From: Gammaproteobacteria bacterium
Lineage (GTDB): Bacteria > Pseudomonadota > Gammaproteobacteria > GRL18
Assembly (NCBI GenBank): GCA_026994225.1
Contig: JALWRI010000005.1
Span: 186,001-250,000, forward strand
DNA length: 64,000 nucleotides
Direction: 5' to 3'
Below, piece by piece: positions 54,891 through 63,350 of this stretch; within the stretch, counting starts at the first letter, position 1, and the number at the start of each line of letters is the position of its first letter. The notes beneath the pieces were generated by a model. It saw nothing but the letters and a program-made list of their open reading frames with translations, made no database searches and was not told where the DNA came from. Both the position numbers and the translations under genes were made by a program.

Positions 54891-55370
54891 TTGAAAAATA
54901 TTACCGAACCCAGTCCTCAAGGTTATCAAGTTAGAATCGTTCGTAATAGAAAAGAATACAGCCGTTATTTTGCCCATAATTTATGGGGAGGAAAACGAAA
55001 AGCATTGACAGCAGCAAAAAATTGGCGTGACCAAATGTTTGCACATTTAGGCGATTCACATGATTTAACTAAATCTCTACCACAAAGTAATAATACCACT
55101 ACCGGTGTTTGTGGTGTGTCCCGTAGCACTCGCTATGATCATCGACGATGTTCTTATTCTGTAGTGTATCAAGCATCCTGGAAAGACAAAGGGAAAAAGA
55201 AAAACCGCACTTTTTTTGTAGGAACAGTGGAAAAAGCGACGGCAACAGATGAATTTCGTGCTTTTAGAGCCGCAGTACGATTTCGAAAAGATTATGAATT
55301 TTGTATGAAAAACAAAGAACCCTTTAATCCTAAAAAATATGTAGATTGGAAAACAGCGGCATACATTTAA
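54891..55370 (+). CDS. AP2/ERF-like DNA-binding domain protein
   Basis: A 159-residue basic protein. An N-terminal block (YQVRIVRNRKEYSRYFAHN) is followed by GGKRKALTAAKNWRDQM, the pattern found before bacterial AP2 domains. The AP2-like domain itself is at about 68-135: GVCGVSR, then YSVVYQASW (the Tyr/Trp strand), then FFVGTVEKATATDEFRAFRAA. Bacterial AP2 proteins are often homing-endonuclease relatives or unknown regulators; no nuclease motif is visible here. The TTG start has a GGAG seven bases upstream. It stands alone with a tRNA gene behind it. Confidence 0.75.
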   Translation: MKNITEPSPQGYQVRIVRNRKEYSRYFAHNLWGGKRKALTAAKNWRDQMFAHLGDSHDLTKSLPQSNNTTTGVCGVSRSTRYDHRRCSYSVVYQASWKDKGKKKNRTFFVGTVEKATATDEFRAFRAAVRFRKDYEFCMKNKEPFNPKKYVDWKTAAYI

Positions 55371-55465
55371 TACATTTTTGCTTTGGCGCATGATAGATAA
55401 GAATCAACAAAAAGAGTAATTACTGTTTTTGTCGGTAAAGTTTGTTATAATAAGCATTCTATAAT

Positions 55466-55542
55466 GCGCCTGTAGCTCAGCTGGATAGAGCGTCGCCCTC
55501 CGGAGGCGAAGGTCGGACGTTCGAATCGTCTCAGGCGTGCCA
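55466..55542 (+). tRNA. tRNA-Arg (anticodon CCG)
   Basis: A complete cloverleaf with encoded CCA: acceptor GCGCCTG pairs with CAGGCGT (first pair G-T), D arm GCTC/GAGC, anticodon stem TCGCC/GGCGA with loop CTCCGGA (anticodon CCG), and T arm GGACG-TTCGAAT-CGTCT, then G and CCA. A perfect TATAAT (55446-55451) lies 15 bases upstream. Confidence 0.96.
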
Positions 55543-55606
55543 TCTACTATTTCCTCCACTCCTCTTTTATCATCAACCAAGCATAACCAAATAACACTAT
55601 ACCTAA

Positions 55607-55787
55607 TCAGCGTAAGCCTAATGATTTCTCCATTTCGGGCAAAATATTATCAAAAAAATGATTAATTTTCTCTTAAAACTCCTTTATACTGTGAAAGTAG
55701 TGATTATTCCTTACTGTTTTCATTTATTACATTCCAAAGTCGTTCCATTGGGTTTAAATTCGGACGGTAGGATAGTAAATGTTGCTT
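55607..55787 (-). pseudogene. IS630-family transposase remnant
   Basis: Reading on the minus strand gives YRPNLNPMERLWNVINEN in one frame, the IS630 DDE C-terminal signature (SPxLNPIERLW), then, after a frameshift, NNHYFHSIKEF, a stop codon and EKINHFFDNILPEMEKSLGL, the usual IS630 tail. Only the C-terminal third survives with one frameshift and one stop. No terminal repeats are clear. It lies between the tRNA gene and cca. Confidence 0.75.
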
Positions 55788-55922
55788 GAGTTAGGGTAAA
55801 TAATGATATATTAAATACTTCAGAAATGTCTGAGAAAACATCTTCGGGAGCTAACCAAACTTTGGCTTCATCAAAAGAATTATCTAAATTAGCAATTAAA
55901 TTAAATTCTTTAGTGACTAACT
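55788..55922. other. Remaining gap between IS630 fossil and cca
   Basis: An open stretch of about 65 codons on the minus strand begins just after the cca stop and overlaps the transposase remnant in another frame. It has no start codon or ribosome binding site that I trust. It may be part of the element or another decayed gene; I do not recognise it. Confidence 0.3.
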
Positions 55923-57089
55923 TTAAAGTTTAGTCATATTAGTAATATATTGTGTTATATTTTTAATACGTTGTTGATTAGTTTGTACTCTAATTTCACT
56001 GCCAACATAACCTTGCTCCAAAATAGCTTTTACAGAAACTTGTTTTGCAACATCTAAACAGTGGATAAAATGTTGGCTACATTGTTGTGCATGTTGGGTA
56101 TCATATTGTACGGCTATATTAGCCTGGCAAGATTGTAAATAGGATAAAAAGTAGCTTTCTTTACGAAAAGCATCTAAGGCCAATAAACAATCAAGGATGT
56201 CATTGGCAGATAACGTCATTATTTGGGTAAAACAATGTGCATACTGTACGGTATATTGGGCAATTTTAATATAACGTTTTGGAATATGTAATCGCTGTAA
56301 TAATTGTTTATTTATTTGGATACTATCAGCTAGAGTGTGTAGATTGTATAGAAGGGCAGCCCAACGTACGGCTTTATCTTGTGTTAATAATGTTGCATGA
56401 TTTAATGCATAATATGCCTGTTCTCCAAGCATCCTATTTTGATGTAATAGGGTATATAATTCAGGAAAGATAACTTTTAAGGCTTGATTTTCATCCAATA
56501 CTTGAAAATAAATGGCAGCATGTTGTTCTCCTAAGGTTTTTTCGGTTTCTTGCCAGACTCTTTCTGCAACTAATGCATTAGCTTCCCCATTTTTTACCAT
56601 TTCCCGTATCAATTGTTTGGTTTCCTCTGCAATACGAAATCCAAGAGGAGCAAAGCGGGCAGCAAAACGAGCAATCCGTAAAATACGTACAGGATCTTCT
56701 GCAAAAGCAGGAGATATATGACGCAATAATTTATTTTGTAAATCCTCTCGTCCCCCATAAGGATCAATAATTTGTTGGGTTACTTCATCCATAGCAAGGG
56801 CATTGATGGTTAAATCTCTACGGCGTAAATCTTCCTCGAGAGTAACGCTGGTATCAGTATAAAAATTAAAACCATGATAACCTTGCGTGGTTTTTCTTTC
56901 TGTGCGTGCTAACGCATATTCTTCTTTAGTTTGTGGATGTAAAAATACGGGAAAATCTTTACCCACAGGTATAAAGCCTTGTTGTAATAATTGTTTTGCA
57001 TTCGCTCCAACAACGACATAATCTTTGTCTTTTACGGGGAGGTGTAATAATTCATCACGCACTGAACCACCAACACGGTATATTTTCAA
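55923..57089 (-). CDS. cca: CCA-adding tRNA nucleotidyltransferase
   Basis: Adds or repairs the 3' CCA of tRNAs. The 388-residue class II enzyme has IYRVGGSVRDELL, the catalytic DKDYVVV, ARTERKT, the RRRDLTINALA motif, IIDPYGGREDL and EDPVRILRIARFAARF. The C-terminal region is divergent and lacks a clear HD phosphohydrolase motif (E. coli Cca is 412 residues). It follows the 135-codon unknown gene after 22 bases and may be read from the cbb operon. Confidence 0.95.
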   Translation of the reverse strand: MKIYRVGGSVRDELLHLPVKDKDYVVVGANAKQLLQQGFIPVGKDFPVFLHPQTKEEYALARTERKTTQGYHGFNFYTDTSVTLEEDLRRRDLTINALAMDEVTQQIIDPYGGREDLQNKLLRHISPAFAEDPVRILRIARFAARFAPLGFRIAEETKQLIREMVKNGEANALVAERVWQETEKTLGEQHAAIYFQVLDENQALKVIFPELYTLLHQNRMLGEQAYYALNHATLLTQDKAVRWAALLYNLHTLADSIQINKQLLQRLHIPKRYIKIAQYTVQYAHCFTQIMTLSANDILDCLLALDAFRKESYFLSYLQSCQANIAVQYDTQHAQQCSQHFIHCLDVAKQVSVKAILEQGYVGSEIRVQTNQQRIKNITQYITNMTKL

Positions 57090-57111
57090 ATAATAACTCC
57101 TATCAGAGAAT

Positions 57112-57519
57112 TTATTTTATTTTTGTTACACTAGAAGTGTATGTTAAAGGGCTAGATATTTTATCAACAAGCAAATTTAATGCTTTGCTGTATTCTCCTT
57201 GTAAACGTTGCATAATGGTTTTGCCATCAGGATAATAATATACACAATGATAAGGGACTGGGTCAGTAAGAGATTGACGTATCTGAGAGGTAAATTGTTG
57301 CCAACTGATTTGTACAAAGCGTTTATTACTGGCATCCACAAAAATAATTTCTTCCTTATCAATCACAGCAATATATTGCATGGAACGGATGGGTACAAAT
57401 ACACATTTTTTCTTAGTATGTGTCAGTAGTAAATAAGTTTGATTATAAATAGTGGCCGGTAGTTGACGTATTTCTTGACTGTATACGTTTTCTCTTTCAA
57501 AGGTTTCTGTTACGTCCAT
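57112..57519 (-). CDS. Small unknown protein downstream of cbbO
   Basis: A 135-residue protein I do not recognise. It has no signal peptide or membrane segment. The centre is beta-rich (IRSMQYIAVIDKEEIIFVDA) with a conserved-looking KRFVQISWQQF, and the tail DPVPYHCVYYYPDGKTIMQR suggests a compact alpha/beta domain. It begins 34 bases after cbbO on the same strand, so it is probably part of the cbb transcript. Confidence 0.7.
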   Translation of the reverse strand: MDVTETFERENVYSQEIRQLPATIYNQTYLLLTHTKKKCVFVPIRSMQYIAVIDKEEIIFVDASNKRFVQISWQQFTSQIRQSLTDPVPYHCVYYYPDGKTIMQRLQGEYSKALNLLVDKISSPLTYTSSVTKIK

Positions 57520-57553
57520 GTAATTGACCTAAATAAATGTTGCTAGAACGTGT

Positions 57554-59893
57554 TTAAGAAGTAAGGGATGCAAACAAGGTTGGTAATTTTTCTGGTAGTC
57601 GGTCTACATTATCAATAATGGTGTAATTATTTTCACCAAAAATGCGTTTAACATAGTTATCTGCTTGTGGATCGAGGGTTAAACAATAACTTAATACACC
57701 TTTTGTATAGAGTTCTTCTACCGCTTTTTTAGTGTCATGGCGTAAATGTTGTGGATCACGCTCATCAATATCCGCTGGTTCTCCGTCTGTTACCAGTAAA
57801 ACAAGTTTGCGCCGTTCCATTTGTTTTAATAGATGATGTCCTGCATGACGTAATGCAGCACCCATACGAGTAGAAAGCCCCCCTTTCATACCGGCTAGTC
57901 GAGATTTCGCTTCATCATCAAAATGCTGATTAAAATCTTTAAAACGGTAATACTGCACATCATGTCGACCATCAGAGGCAAAGCCATGTAATGCAAAGGG
58001 ATCACCAATACCATTGATAGCCGTAGCAACTAATGTTGCAGCTTCACGGGTCAGTTGTAATACGGTTTTATCTGAGCCATTTAATGTTTCATTGGTTGAT
58101 TCAGATAAATCCAATAATACGACTACCGCTAAATCACGGTTATTTAATACATTTCGCATAGTAATACGAGGATTTGGCTGTTCTCCCATACGAATAGCAA
58201 CCATCGCATCAATAGCAGCATTAATATCAATTTCATCCCCATCTTCCATATTACGTACACGTTGTACACCTTCAGGAGTGAGCAGATCAATAATTTGCTT
58301 AATTCTGTGTGCAATAGGTTTGTATTCATCTAAAATGGCAATAATATCATCTGTATCACCCTTAGGTTGTCTACGTTCATAGACTGTTACCCAATCGGGA
58401 CGATGTAATTGAATTTGGTAATCCCATTCTTGATAATGAAAAGGTTCTGAAATAGGTTCTTTACCCCACATTTCATTAAAACTTTTGGTATTGTTTAAAT
58501 CATCTTCATACGGGTACATTTCAGTAGCACACGTCCAAATTTCTTGGGCATCATCGCCAGCGAGTTCACAATCCACTTCGTTTGCCATTTCCATTACAGA
58601 AACTTGTCGGCGTACTTGCCGTTGACTTGCCGGAATATATTCTTTACCCAAATTCATATCAAATTCTTCAAATTCCCAAACAAAACGATTATCATCTCGA
58701 TAAGGAATACGGATACGTTCTAAAATACGCAGGCTAGGAACTTCTTTACGGGTTGCAAAGAGATTAAATAATTCCATGCCCATATGCCAAGCAAATTGAT
58801 TATCATTTTGCTTGCCTTCAATCTGTTGGTGGAAAGATTGCACAAAACGATTTATATCCGGATCATCACTGTCAATACTGTTATCTAATAACATCAGAGC
58901 AATATGTTCTAATACTGGCATGGTGGGGTGTTCTGCTTCCGTTTTTTGCTCTAGCGATAACAATGCTTTCCACAGTCGTTTCAGCCCTGGAAATGCCTTA
59001 GCTGCAACATATTCAATACGGGCATCTTCTATAAAAGCAATAAAAAACATTTGTGCCGGACTCAGTTGCTCTGCACTAATGCGTGTAGTTGTATATATCA
59101 AATGTGCTGCCATATGTGCTGCGGTTGCTCGGTACAATTCCAAACCAGGAATATCAGCAATATCATCGACAGCATCAGGCATATGAAAAATACGATTTTC
59201 AATATAAGGGCGAAAATCGGTATAATCTGCTCCAGTAGGGCGTAAAAAGAAATCTCGCCCCCATAATGCTCGCAAATAAAAATTTAATTTACGCTGTACA
59301 CGAATAAATAACACCCCTCGGCGTTCTTTTTGTAATACGGCTAAACTATCTTTGGATTCTAAATTAAAATAGGCTGTGAGATTTTTAAAATCTCGCCGAT
59401 AGGCTTGTACACCAAAATTTGCCCAACGCCGAATACCACTTAATGTTAATTTAGAAAATAATTCATCCATGTGGTTTAGCATGGGGCGTAATCCCCGTGC
59501 TGCAGTAGATGCGAGTTGGTGAATAAGGGTTAAATAACCCCGTAATAATTCTGCATCCCCTAACATACGGGCTGCACTAGGTAAGCTATTAAAAAGTAAG
59601 GTAATGACTTCCCCTGATGTCATGGAAGATAGTTTCATCGCAGCAGTTATGCAATCATCAATGATATCTTCACCACATTCTTTTACAACAAGTGGCATTT
59701 CCTGAAGATAAGTGACTACTAATTGGTGTCCACGTCCTAATTTACAGAGTGCTTTAGCTCCATCCATATAGGATTCAAGACCCGTTGGTGACATCAGTCT
59801 TGCTGCTTCATGAAAAGTGCCTTCAAGCACTTCTTTAATTTCTGGTGCAGCTTCAGATAAAAACTCTTCGTAATTTTCTAGCTTAATTGACAT
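57554..59893 (-). CDS. cbbO: RuBisCO activase adaptor CbbO (VWA protein)
   Basis: The 779-residue partner of CbbQ that links the AAA+ motor to inhibited RuBisCO. The C-terminal third is a VWA domain with the MIDAS motif VVLLDLSESTNETL (about residue 592) and LVLLVTDGEPADIDE. The N-terminal two thirds are helical, as in NorD/CbbO proteins. Length and position after cbbQ are standard for form I RuBisCO operons without carboxysomes. Confidence 0.93.
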   Translation of the reverse strand: MSIKLENYEEFLSEAAPEIKEVLEGTFHEAARLMSPTGLESYMDGAKALCKLGRGHQLVVTYLQEMPLVVKECGEDIIDDCITAAMKLSSMTSGEVITLLFNSLPSAARMLGDAELLRGYLTLIHQLASTAARGLRPMLNHMDELFSKLTLSGIRRWANFGVQAYRRDFKNLTAYFNLESKDSLAVLQKERRGVLFIRVQRKLNFYLRALWGRDFFLRPTGADYTDFRPYIENRIFHMPDAVDDIADIPGLELYRATAAHMAAHLIYTTTRISAEQLSPAQMFFIAFIEDARIEYVAAKAFPGLKRLWKALLSLEQKTEAEHPTMPVLEHIALMLLDNSIDSDDPDINRFVQSFHQQIEGKQNDNQFAWHMGMELFNLFATRKEVPSLRILERIRIPYRDDNRFVWEFEEFDMNLGKEYIPASQRQVRRQVSVMEMANEVDCELAGDDAQEIWTCATEMYPYEDDLNNTKSFNEMWGKEPISEPFHYQEWDYQIQLHRPDWVTVYERRQPKGDTDDIIAILDEYKPIAHRIKQIIDLLTPEGVQRVRNMEDGDEIDINAAIDAMVAIRMGEQPNPRITMRNVLNNRDLAVVVLLDLSESTNETLNGSDKTVLQLTREAATLVATAINGIGDPFALHGFASDGRHDVQYYRFKDFNQHFDDEAKSRLAGMKGGLSTRMGAALRHAGHHLLKQMERRKLVLLVTDGEPADIDERDPQHLRHDTKKAVEELYTKGVLSYCLTLDPQADNYVKRIFGENNYTIIDNVDRLPEKLPTLFASLTS

Positions 59894-59928
59894 AGCTCAC
59901 CCAGGATAAAAATAACTTGATTAGATAA

Positions 59929-59963
59929 TCTGAAGAAAGTAGTGGTTATCTCGTTTCTTCAGA
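59929..59963 (-). other. Hairpin in the cbbQ-cbbO gap
   Basis: TCTGAAGAAA (59929-59938) and TTTCTTCAGA (59954-59963) are perfect 10-bp inverted arms around a 15-base loop. No long T-tract follows on the minus strand, so mRNA stabilisation or processing is more likely than termination. Confidence 0.6.
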
Positions 59964-59987
59964 ATAGGTTATTTATATAATATGCTG

Positions 59988-60803
59988 TTAACCAAAGAAA
60001 GTTTGTACTGCAGCATTAAGGGTATCACGCATATCAGGATCATCTGTTAATGGTGTTACCATTGTCATGGTACATGCCGAATTAGCATCTACGCCTTTAC
60101 TAATTAATTGACCTGCATAAACCAGTAATCGCGTAGAGATACCTTCATCCAAACCATGCCCTTTTAAGTTTCTTGCTCGGTGCGCTATTTGTACTAATTT
60201 GCCAGCGGTTTCATTATCTACACCCGATTCTTTAGCAACAATCGCTACTTCTGTTTTTTCTTCAGGATAATCAAAATCTAATGCACCAAAACGTTGTTTG
60301 GTTGATTGTTTTAAATCTTTCATTAAACTTTGATAACCAGGGTTATAGGATATAACAAGTTGAAAATCAGGATGTGCTGCAACCAATTCCCCTTTTTTAT
60401 CTAAAGGTAAGGTACGGCGATGATCGGTTAAAGGATGAATTACAACGGTAGTATCCTGACGTGCTTCAACCACTTCATCTAAATAGCATAATGCACCAAT
60501 ACGAGCTGCTGTAGTTAAAGGGCCATCTTGCCATTTAGTACCATCTTTATCGAGTAAGAAACGTCCTACTAGATCGGATGCAGTCATATCTTCATTACAA
60601 GCTACGGTAATTAAGGGCTTTTGTAGTTTCCACGCCATATATTCGACAAAACGGGATTTACCACAACCTGTAGGACCTTTTAACATCATAGGCATACGGG
60701 CATTATATGCTGCTTCATATAGTGCAATTTCATTGCCTACTGGTTCGAAATAGGGTTCATCGTTGATGATATACTGATTCGGATCAATAGTTGTTTCAGA
60801 CAT
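59988..60803 (-). CDS. cbbQ: RuBisCO activase motor CbbQ (MoxR-type AAA+)
   Basis: A 271-residue hexameric AAA+ ATPase that removes inhibitory sugar phosphates from RuBisCO with CbbO. Walker A is LKGPTGCGKSRFVEY (about 42-56), Walker B GALCYLDEVVEAR, the sensor 1 Asn is in FQLVISYNPGYQ, and the CbbQ/NirQ signature LKQSTKQRFGALDFDYP is present. GISTRLLVYAG near the C-terminus holds sensor 2 Arg. Confidence 0.96.
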   Translation of the reverse strand: MSETTIDPNQYIINDEPYFEPVGNEIALYEAAYNARMPMMLKGPTGCGKSRFVEYMAWKLQKPLITVACNEDMTASDLVGRFLLDKDGTKWQDGPLTTAARIGALCYLDEVVEARQDTTVVIHPLTDHRRTLPLDKKGELVAAHPDFQLVISYNPGYQSLMKDLKQSTKQRFGALDFDYPEEKTEVAIVAKESGVDNETAGKLVQIAHRARNLKGHGLDEGISTRLLVYAGQLISKGVDANSACTMTMVTPLTDDPDMRDTLNAAVQTFFG

Positions 60804-60835
60804 AGCAAACCTTTTATATAATATGTTGTGAGAAC

Positions 60836-60860
60836 ACCCGTTAATTTTTAGTTAAAGGGT
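60836..60860 (-). other. Hairpin in the gap before cbbQ
   Basis: ACCC-G-TTAA (60836-60844) against TTAA-A-GGGT (60852-60860) gives four plus four pairs with one mismatch and a seven-base loop. It is the weakest of the four intercistronic hairpins in the operon. Confidence 0.4.
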
Positions 60861-60878
60861 CGTTAACATAGTAAGTCA

Positions 60879-61193
60879 TTATTTTTCGTCTTCTGTTTCC
60901 AGTTCACCTGACCAGCCAGCTTGTTTTGCTTTAATTAATGCTGCACCGTGAATACGTTGATGGCGCTTAGCTAATTCAGGTGGTAAATGGCTGACTAAGC
61001 AACCATATTTATCCCATTCGGTATTAACTTTATCAAGCAGAGCGTTAATACCTGCAATATTCCAATTTTTACACGTTTCCGTTTCAGGGATAATGCCAAA
61101 TACCCAAGCATCACGAATAACTTTTCCTATGGTAGTCATACCACCGAGTACATCGTCATTGATACCTACGTATTTATCGGGTTTATTCGCCAT
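60879..61193 (-). CDS. Small unknown protein between cbbS and cbbQ
   Basis: A 104-residue soluble protein I do not recognise. It contains DDVLGGMTTIGKVIRDAW, then FGIIPETETCKNWNI, a helix with WDKYGCLVSHLPPELAKRH and a charged tail GWSGELETEDEK. No metal, nucleotide or membrane motif is evident, although three regions look well packed and the gene has a clean start. Its place inside the cbb operon, 75 bases ahead of cbbQ, suggests a role in RuBisCO assembly or reactivation. Confidence 0.8.
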   Translation of the reverse strand: MANKPDKYVGINDDVLGGMTTIGKVIRDAWVFGIIPETETCKNWNIAGINALLDKVNTEWDKYGCLVSHLPPELAKRHQRIHGAALIKAKQAGWSGELETEDEK

Positions 61194-61276
61194 ATTCTTC
61201 CTTGTTTAGAGTAAGTAATTATGAACTATTCCACCCAAACTACGTTTGCATGGAGTTTCTACAAGTAGAATGGTAT

Positions 61277-61321
61277 AAAAAAACCCTATGGTTTAGACAA
61301 TATATCTCAACCACAGGGTTT
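61277..61321 (-). terminator. Partial terminator-like hairpin after cbbS
   Basis: Read on the minus strand, AAACCCTGTGGTT pairs with AACCATAGGGTTT (one A-C mismatch in the middle) and is followed by seven T residues (61283-61277). Such a signal after cbbS would lower expression of the downstream unknown gene, cbbQ and cbbO relative to cbbLS. Confidence 0.75.
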
Positions 61322-61335
61322 GATAATTATTTTAC

Positions 61336-61695
61336 TTAGGCTTTTATTTCACCACGGTAAATAACCATTGATGCACCAGCAGATTGAGCATAGTTATCAA
61401 AACCCATTAAACGTACATGATTATTAGGATGTGCTTTATGACAAGCATCACATTCGGCTAAAATGGCATCAACATCGGTTTCACCAAACATCGGTAATTT
61501 CCACATATACCAGTAATTTTGAAAGGCATTTTCTGGTTCACAATGCTCGATACCAGGATTCCATCCTTTACTTACGATATATTTAATTTGCTCACGAATT
61601 TGCTCAGGACTCATTTCTGGAAGATAAGAAAAAGTTTCAAATTTGCGACTGTCAGTGTTACTTAAACTTGATTTATAATCTTGCATATCACTCAT
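61336..61695 (-). CDS. cbbS: RuBisCO small subunit, form I
   Basis: The 119-residue small subunit of the L8S8 enzyme. Family motifs are [48 protein letters not shown] and [15 protein letters not shown]. It follows cbbL after 84 bases. Confidence 0.97.
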   Translation of the reverse strand: MSDMQDYKSSLSNTDSRKFETFSYLPEMSPEQIREQIKYIVSKGWNPGIEHCEPENAFQNYWYMWKLPMFGETDVDAILAECDACHKAHPNNHVRLMGFDNYAQSAGASMVIYRGEIKA

Positions 61696-61733
61696 GTATA
61701 TACTCCAATAAATTTGAATTAAATGGTATCAAA

Positions 61734-61757
61734 TAGGCACTATCTATACAGTGCCTA
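61734..61757 (-). other. Hairpin in the cbbL-cbbS gap
   Basis: TAGGCACT (61734-61741) and AGTGCCTA (61750-61757) are perfect arms around an eight-base loop. There is no T-tract, so it probably protects the cbbL message rather than ending it. Confidence 0.6.
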
Positions 61758-61779
61758 CTTTCTCTACTGTAATAATATT

Positions 61780-63198
61780 TTATTTATGTGAAACATCGAG
61801 TTTATCTACAGTATCAAATTCAAATTTGATTTCTTTCCAGGTTTCCATTGCAGCACCTAATTCTGGGCTATGTTTAGCCGCAGCAGTTAAAATATCTTTC
61901 CCTTCTTTTTCTAACTCACGACCCTGGTTGCGTGCTTCTACACAAGCCTCTACTGCAACACGGTTAGCAGCAGCCCCCGCAGCATTACCCCAAGGATGTC
62001 CTAATGTACCACCACCAAACTGTAATACTGAATCGTCGCCAAAGATGTTAACTAATGCCGGCATATGCCATACATGGATACCACCAGAAGCAACAGGGAT
62101 GACACCGGGCATAGAACCCCAATCTTGGTCAAAGAATAAGCCACGTGAACGATCTTCTTTAATATATGAATCACGCATGGTATCGATCCAACCTAAGGTC
62201 GCATCACGATCACCTTCTAATTTTCCTACAACCGTACCAGAGTGTAGATGATCGCCTCCAGATAAACGCAAGATTTTGGTTAATACTCTAAAGTGGATAC
62301 CATGATGAGGGTTACGATCAAGTACCGCATGCATGGCACGATGAATATGTAATAACATACCATTATCTTGACACCATTTAGCTAACTGCGTATTGGCAGA
62401 TAAACCACCAGTGAGGTAGTCATGCATAATAATAGGCGCGCCAATTTCTTTTGCATATTCAGCACGACGCATCATTTCATCGGAAGTAGGAGCTGTTACA
62501 TTTAAATAATGCCCTTTACGTTCACCGGTTTCAGCTTCTGCTTTTAAAATAGCTTCCATTACGAAGTCAAAACGGTGTTTCCAACGCATAAATGGTTGAG
62601 AATTAACATTCTCGTCATCTTTAGTGAAGTCCAAACCACCACGTAAGCCTTCATAACAAGCACGACCATAGTTTTTAGCAGAAAGACCCAATTTAGGTTT
62701 AATAGTACACCCTAATAAAGGACGACCATACTTATTCATAATATCACGTTCAACCTGAATACCTTGTGGAGGTCCATTACAGGTCATAACGTAAGCAACA
62801 GGGAAGCGAATATCTTCTAAACGTAATGCTCGTAAGGCTTTAAACCCAAATACATTACCTACTAATGAAGTTAATACATTGACCACTGAACCTTCTTCAA
62901 ATAGGTCAATAGGGTATGCTACAAAAGCATAGAAACAGGTATCATCACCTGGAACATCCTCAATCGCATATGCACGACCTTTGTAGTAGTCCAGATCAGT
63001 TAACAAGTCAGTCCAAACTGTTGTCCAGGTACCGGTTGAAGATTCAGCTGCAACGGCTGCTGCTACTTCTTCACGGGGTACACCATCTTGAGGGGTAATT
63101 TTGAAACACGCCAAAATATCAGTGTCTTTTGGGGTGTATTCAGGCATCCAATACGTTTCACGGTATTCTTTTACTCCGGCACTATATGCTTTTGCCAT
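61780..63198 (-). CDS. cbbL: RuBisCO large subunit, form IA
   Basis: Fixes carbon dioxide onto ribulose bisphosphate. The 472-residue protein is form I and closest to the proteobacterial form IA type from reading. The carbamylated Lys is in [17 protein letters not shown], catalytic Lys in [17 protein letters not shown], loop 6 in [13 protein letters not shown] and the phosphate site in [17 protein letters not shown]. Association with cbbQ and cbbO and no carboxysome shell genes points to the cytosolic IAq subtype. Confidence 0.97.
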   Translation of the reverse strand: MAKAYSAGVKEYRETYWMPEYTPKDTDILACFKITPQDGVPREEVAAAVAAESSTGTWTTVWTDLLTDLDYYKGRAYAIEDVPGDDTCFYAFVAYPIDLFEEGSVVNVLTSLVGNVFGFKALRALRLEDIRFPVAYVMTCNGPPQGIQVERDIMNKYGRPLLGCTIKPKLGLSAKNYGRACYEGLRGGLDFTKDDENVNSQPFMRWKHRFDFVMEAILKAEAETGERKGHYLNVTAPTSDEMMRRAEYAKEIGAPIIMHDYLTGGLSANTQLAKWCQDNGMLLHIHRAMHAVLDRNPHHGIHFRVLTKILRLSGGDHLHSGTVVGKLEGDRDATLGWIDTMRDSYIKEDRSRGLFFDQDWGSMPGVIPVASGGIHVWHMPALVNIFGDDSVLQFGGGTLGHPWGNAAGAAANRVAVEACVEARNQGRELEKEGKDILTAAAKHSPELGAAMETWKEIKFEFDTVDKLDVSHK

Positions 63199-63230
63199 TC
63201 TTTAGAGTCTCCAGTTGGGTTAAGCGTGAT

Positions 63231-63253
63231 GTTAATTATAAGTGATAATTAAC
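63231..63253. promoter_or_regulatory. Inverted repeat in the cbbL leader
   Basis: GTTAATTA (63231-63238) and TAATTAAC (63246-63253) are perfect arms around a seven-base spacer, between the predicted transcription start and the cbbL ribosome binding region. It may be an additional operator or a leader hairpin. Confidence 0.5.
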
Positions 63254-63269
63254 CTTGTTTGTGGGATTA

Positions 63270-63297
63270 AGTATACTAAGACAAAACTAAAAGACAA
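63270..63297 (-). promoter_or_regulatory. Predicted cbb operon promoter
   Basis: On the minus strand, TTGTCT (63297-63292) and TATACT (63275-63270) are separated by 16 bases. The transcription start would lie near 63263, giving a leader of about 65 bases. Confidence 0.5.
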
Positions 63298-63337
63298 ATC
63301 AAAGTTTTTGATTATTTCTATAAGCTAAACCTTATAG
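63297..63337. promoter_or_regulatory. Tandem LysR/CbbR-type operator sites
   Basis: AATCAAA-GTT-TTTGATT (63297-63313) holds a T-N11-A LysR motif and is centred about 42 bases upstream of the predicted start. CTATAAG with CTTATAG (63318-63337) contains a TNA-N8-TNA motif centred about 65 bases upstream. This matches the activation-site and recognition-site layout of LysR regulators such as CbbR; no cbbR gene is in the window. Confidence 0.6.
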
Positions 63338-63350
63338 TTATGAGTAAGAT

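Noticed and set aside
55466-55790. tRNA-Arg as an attachment site of an integrated element
   Set aside because: No integrase gene and no second copy of the tRNA 3' end is visible; only an IS630 fragment lies downstream.
58014-58382. A 122-residue frame opposite cbbO
   Set aside because: Antisense shadow of a conserved gene; no recognisable domain.
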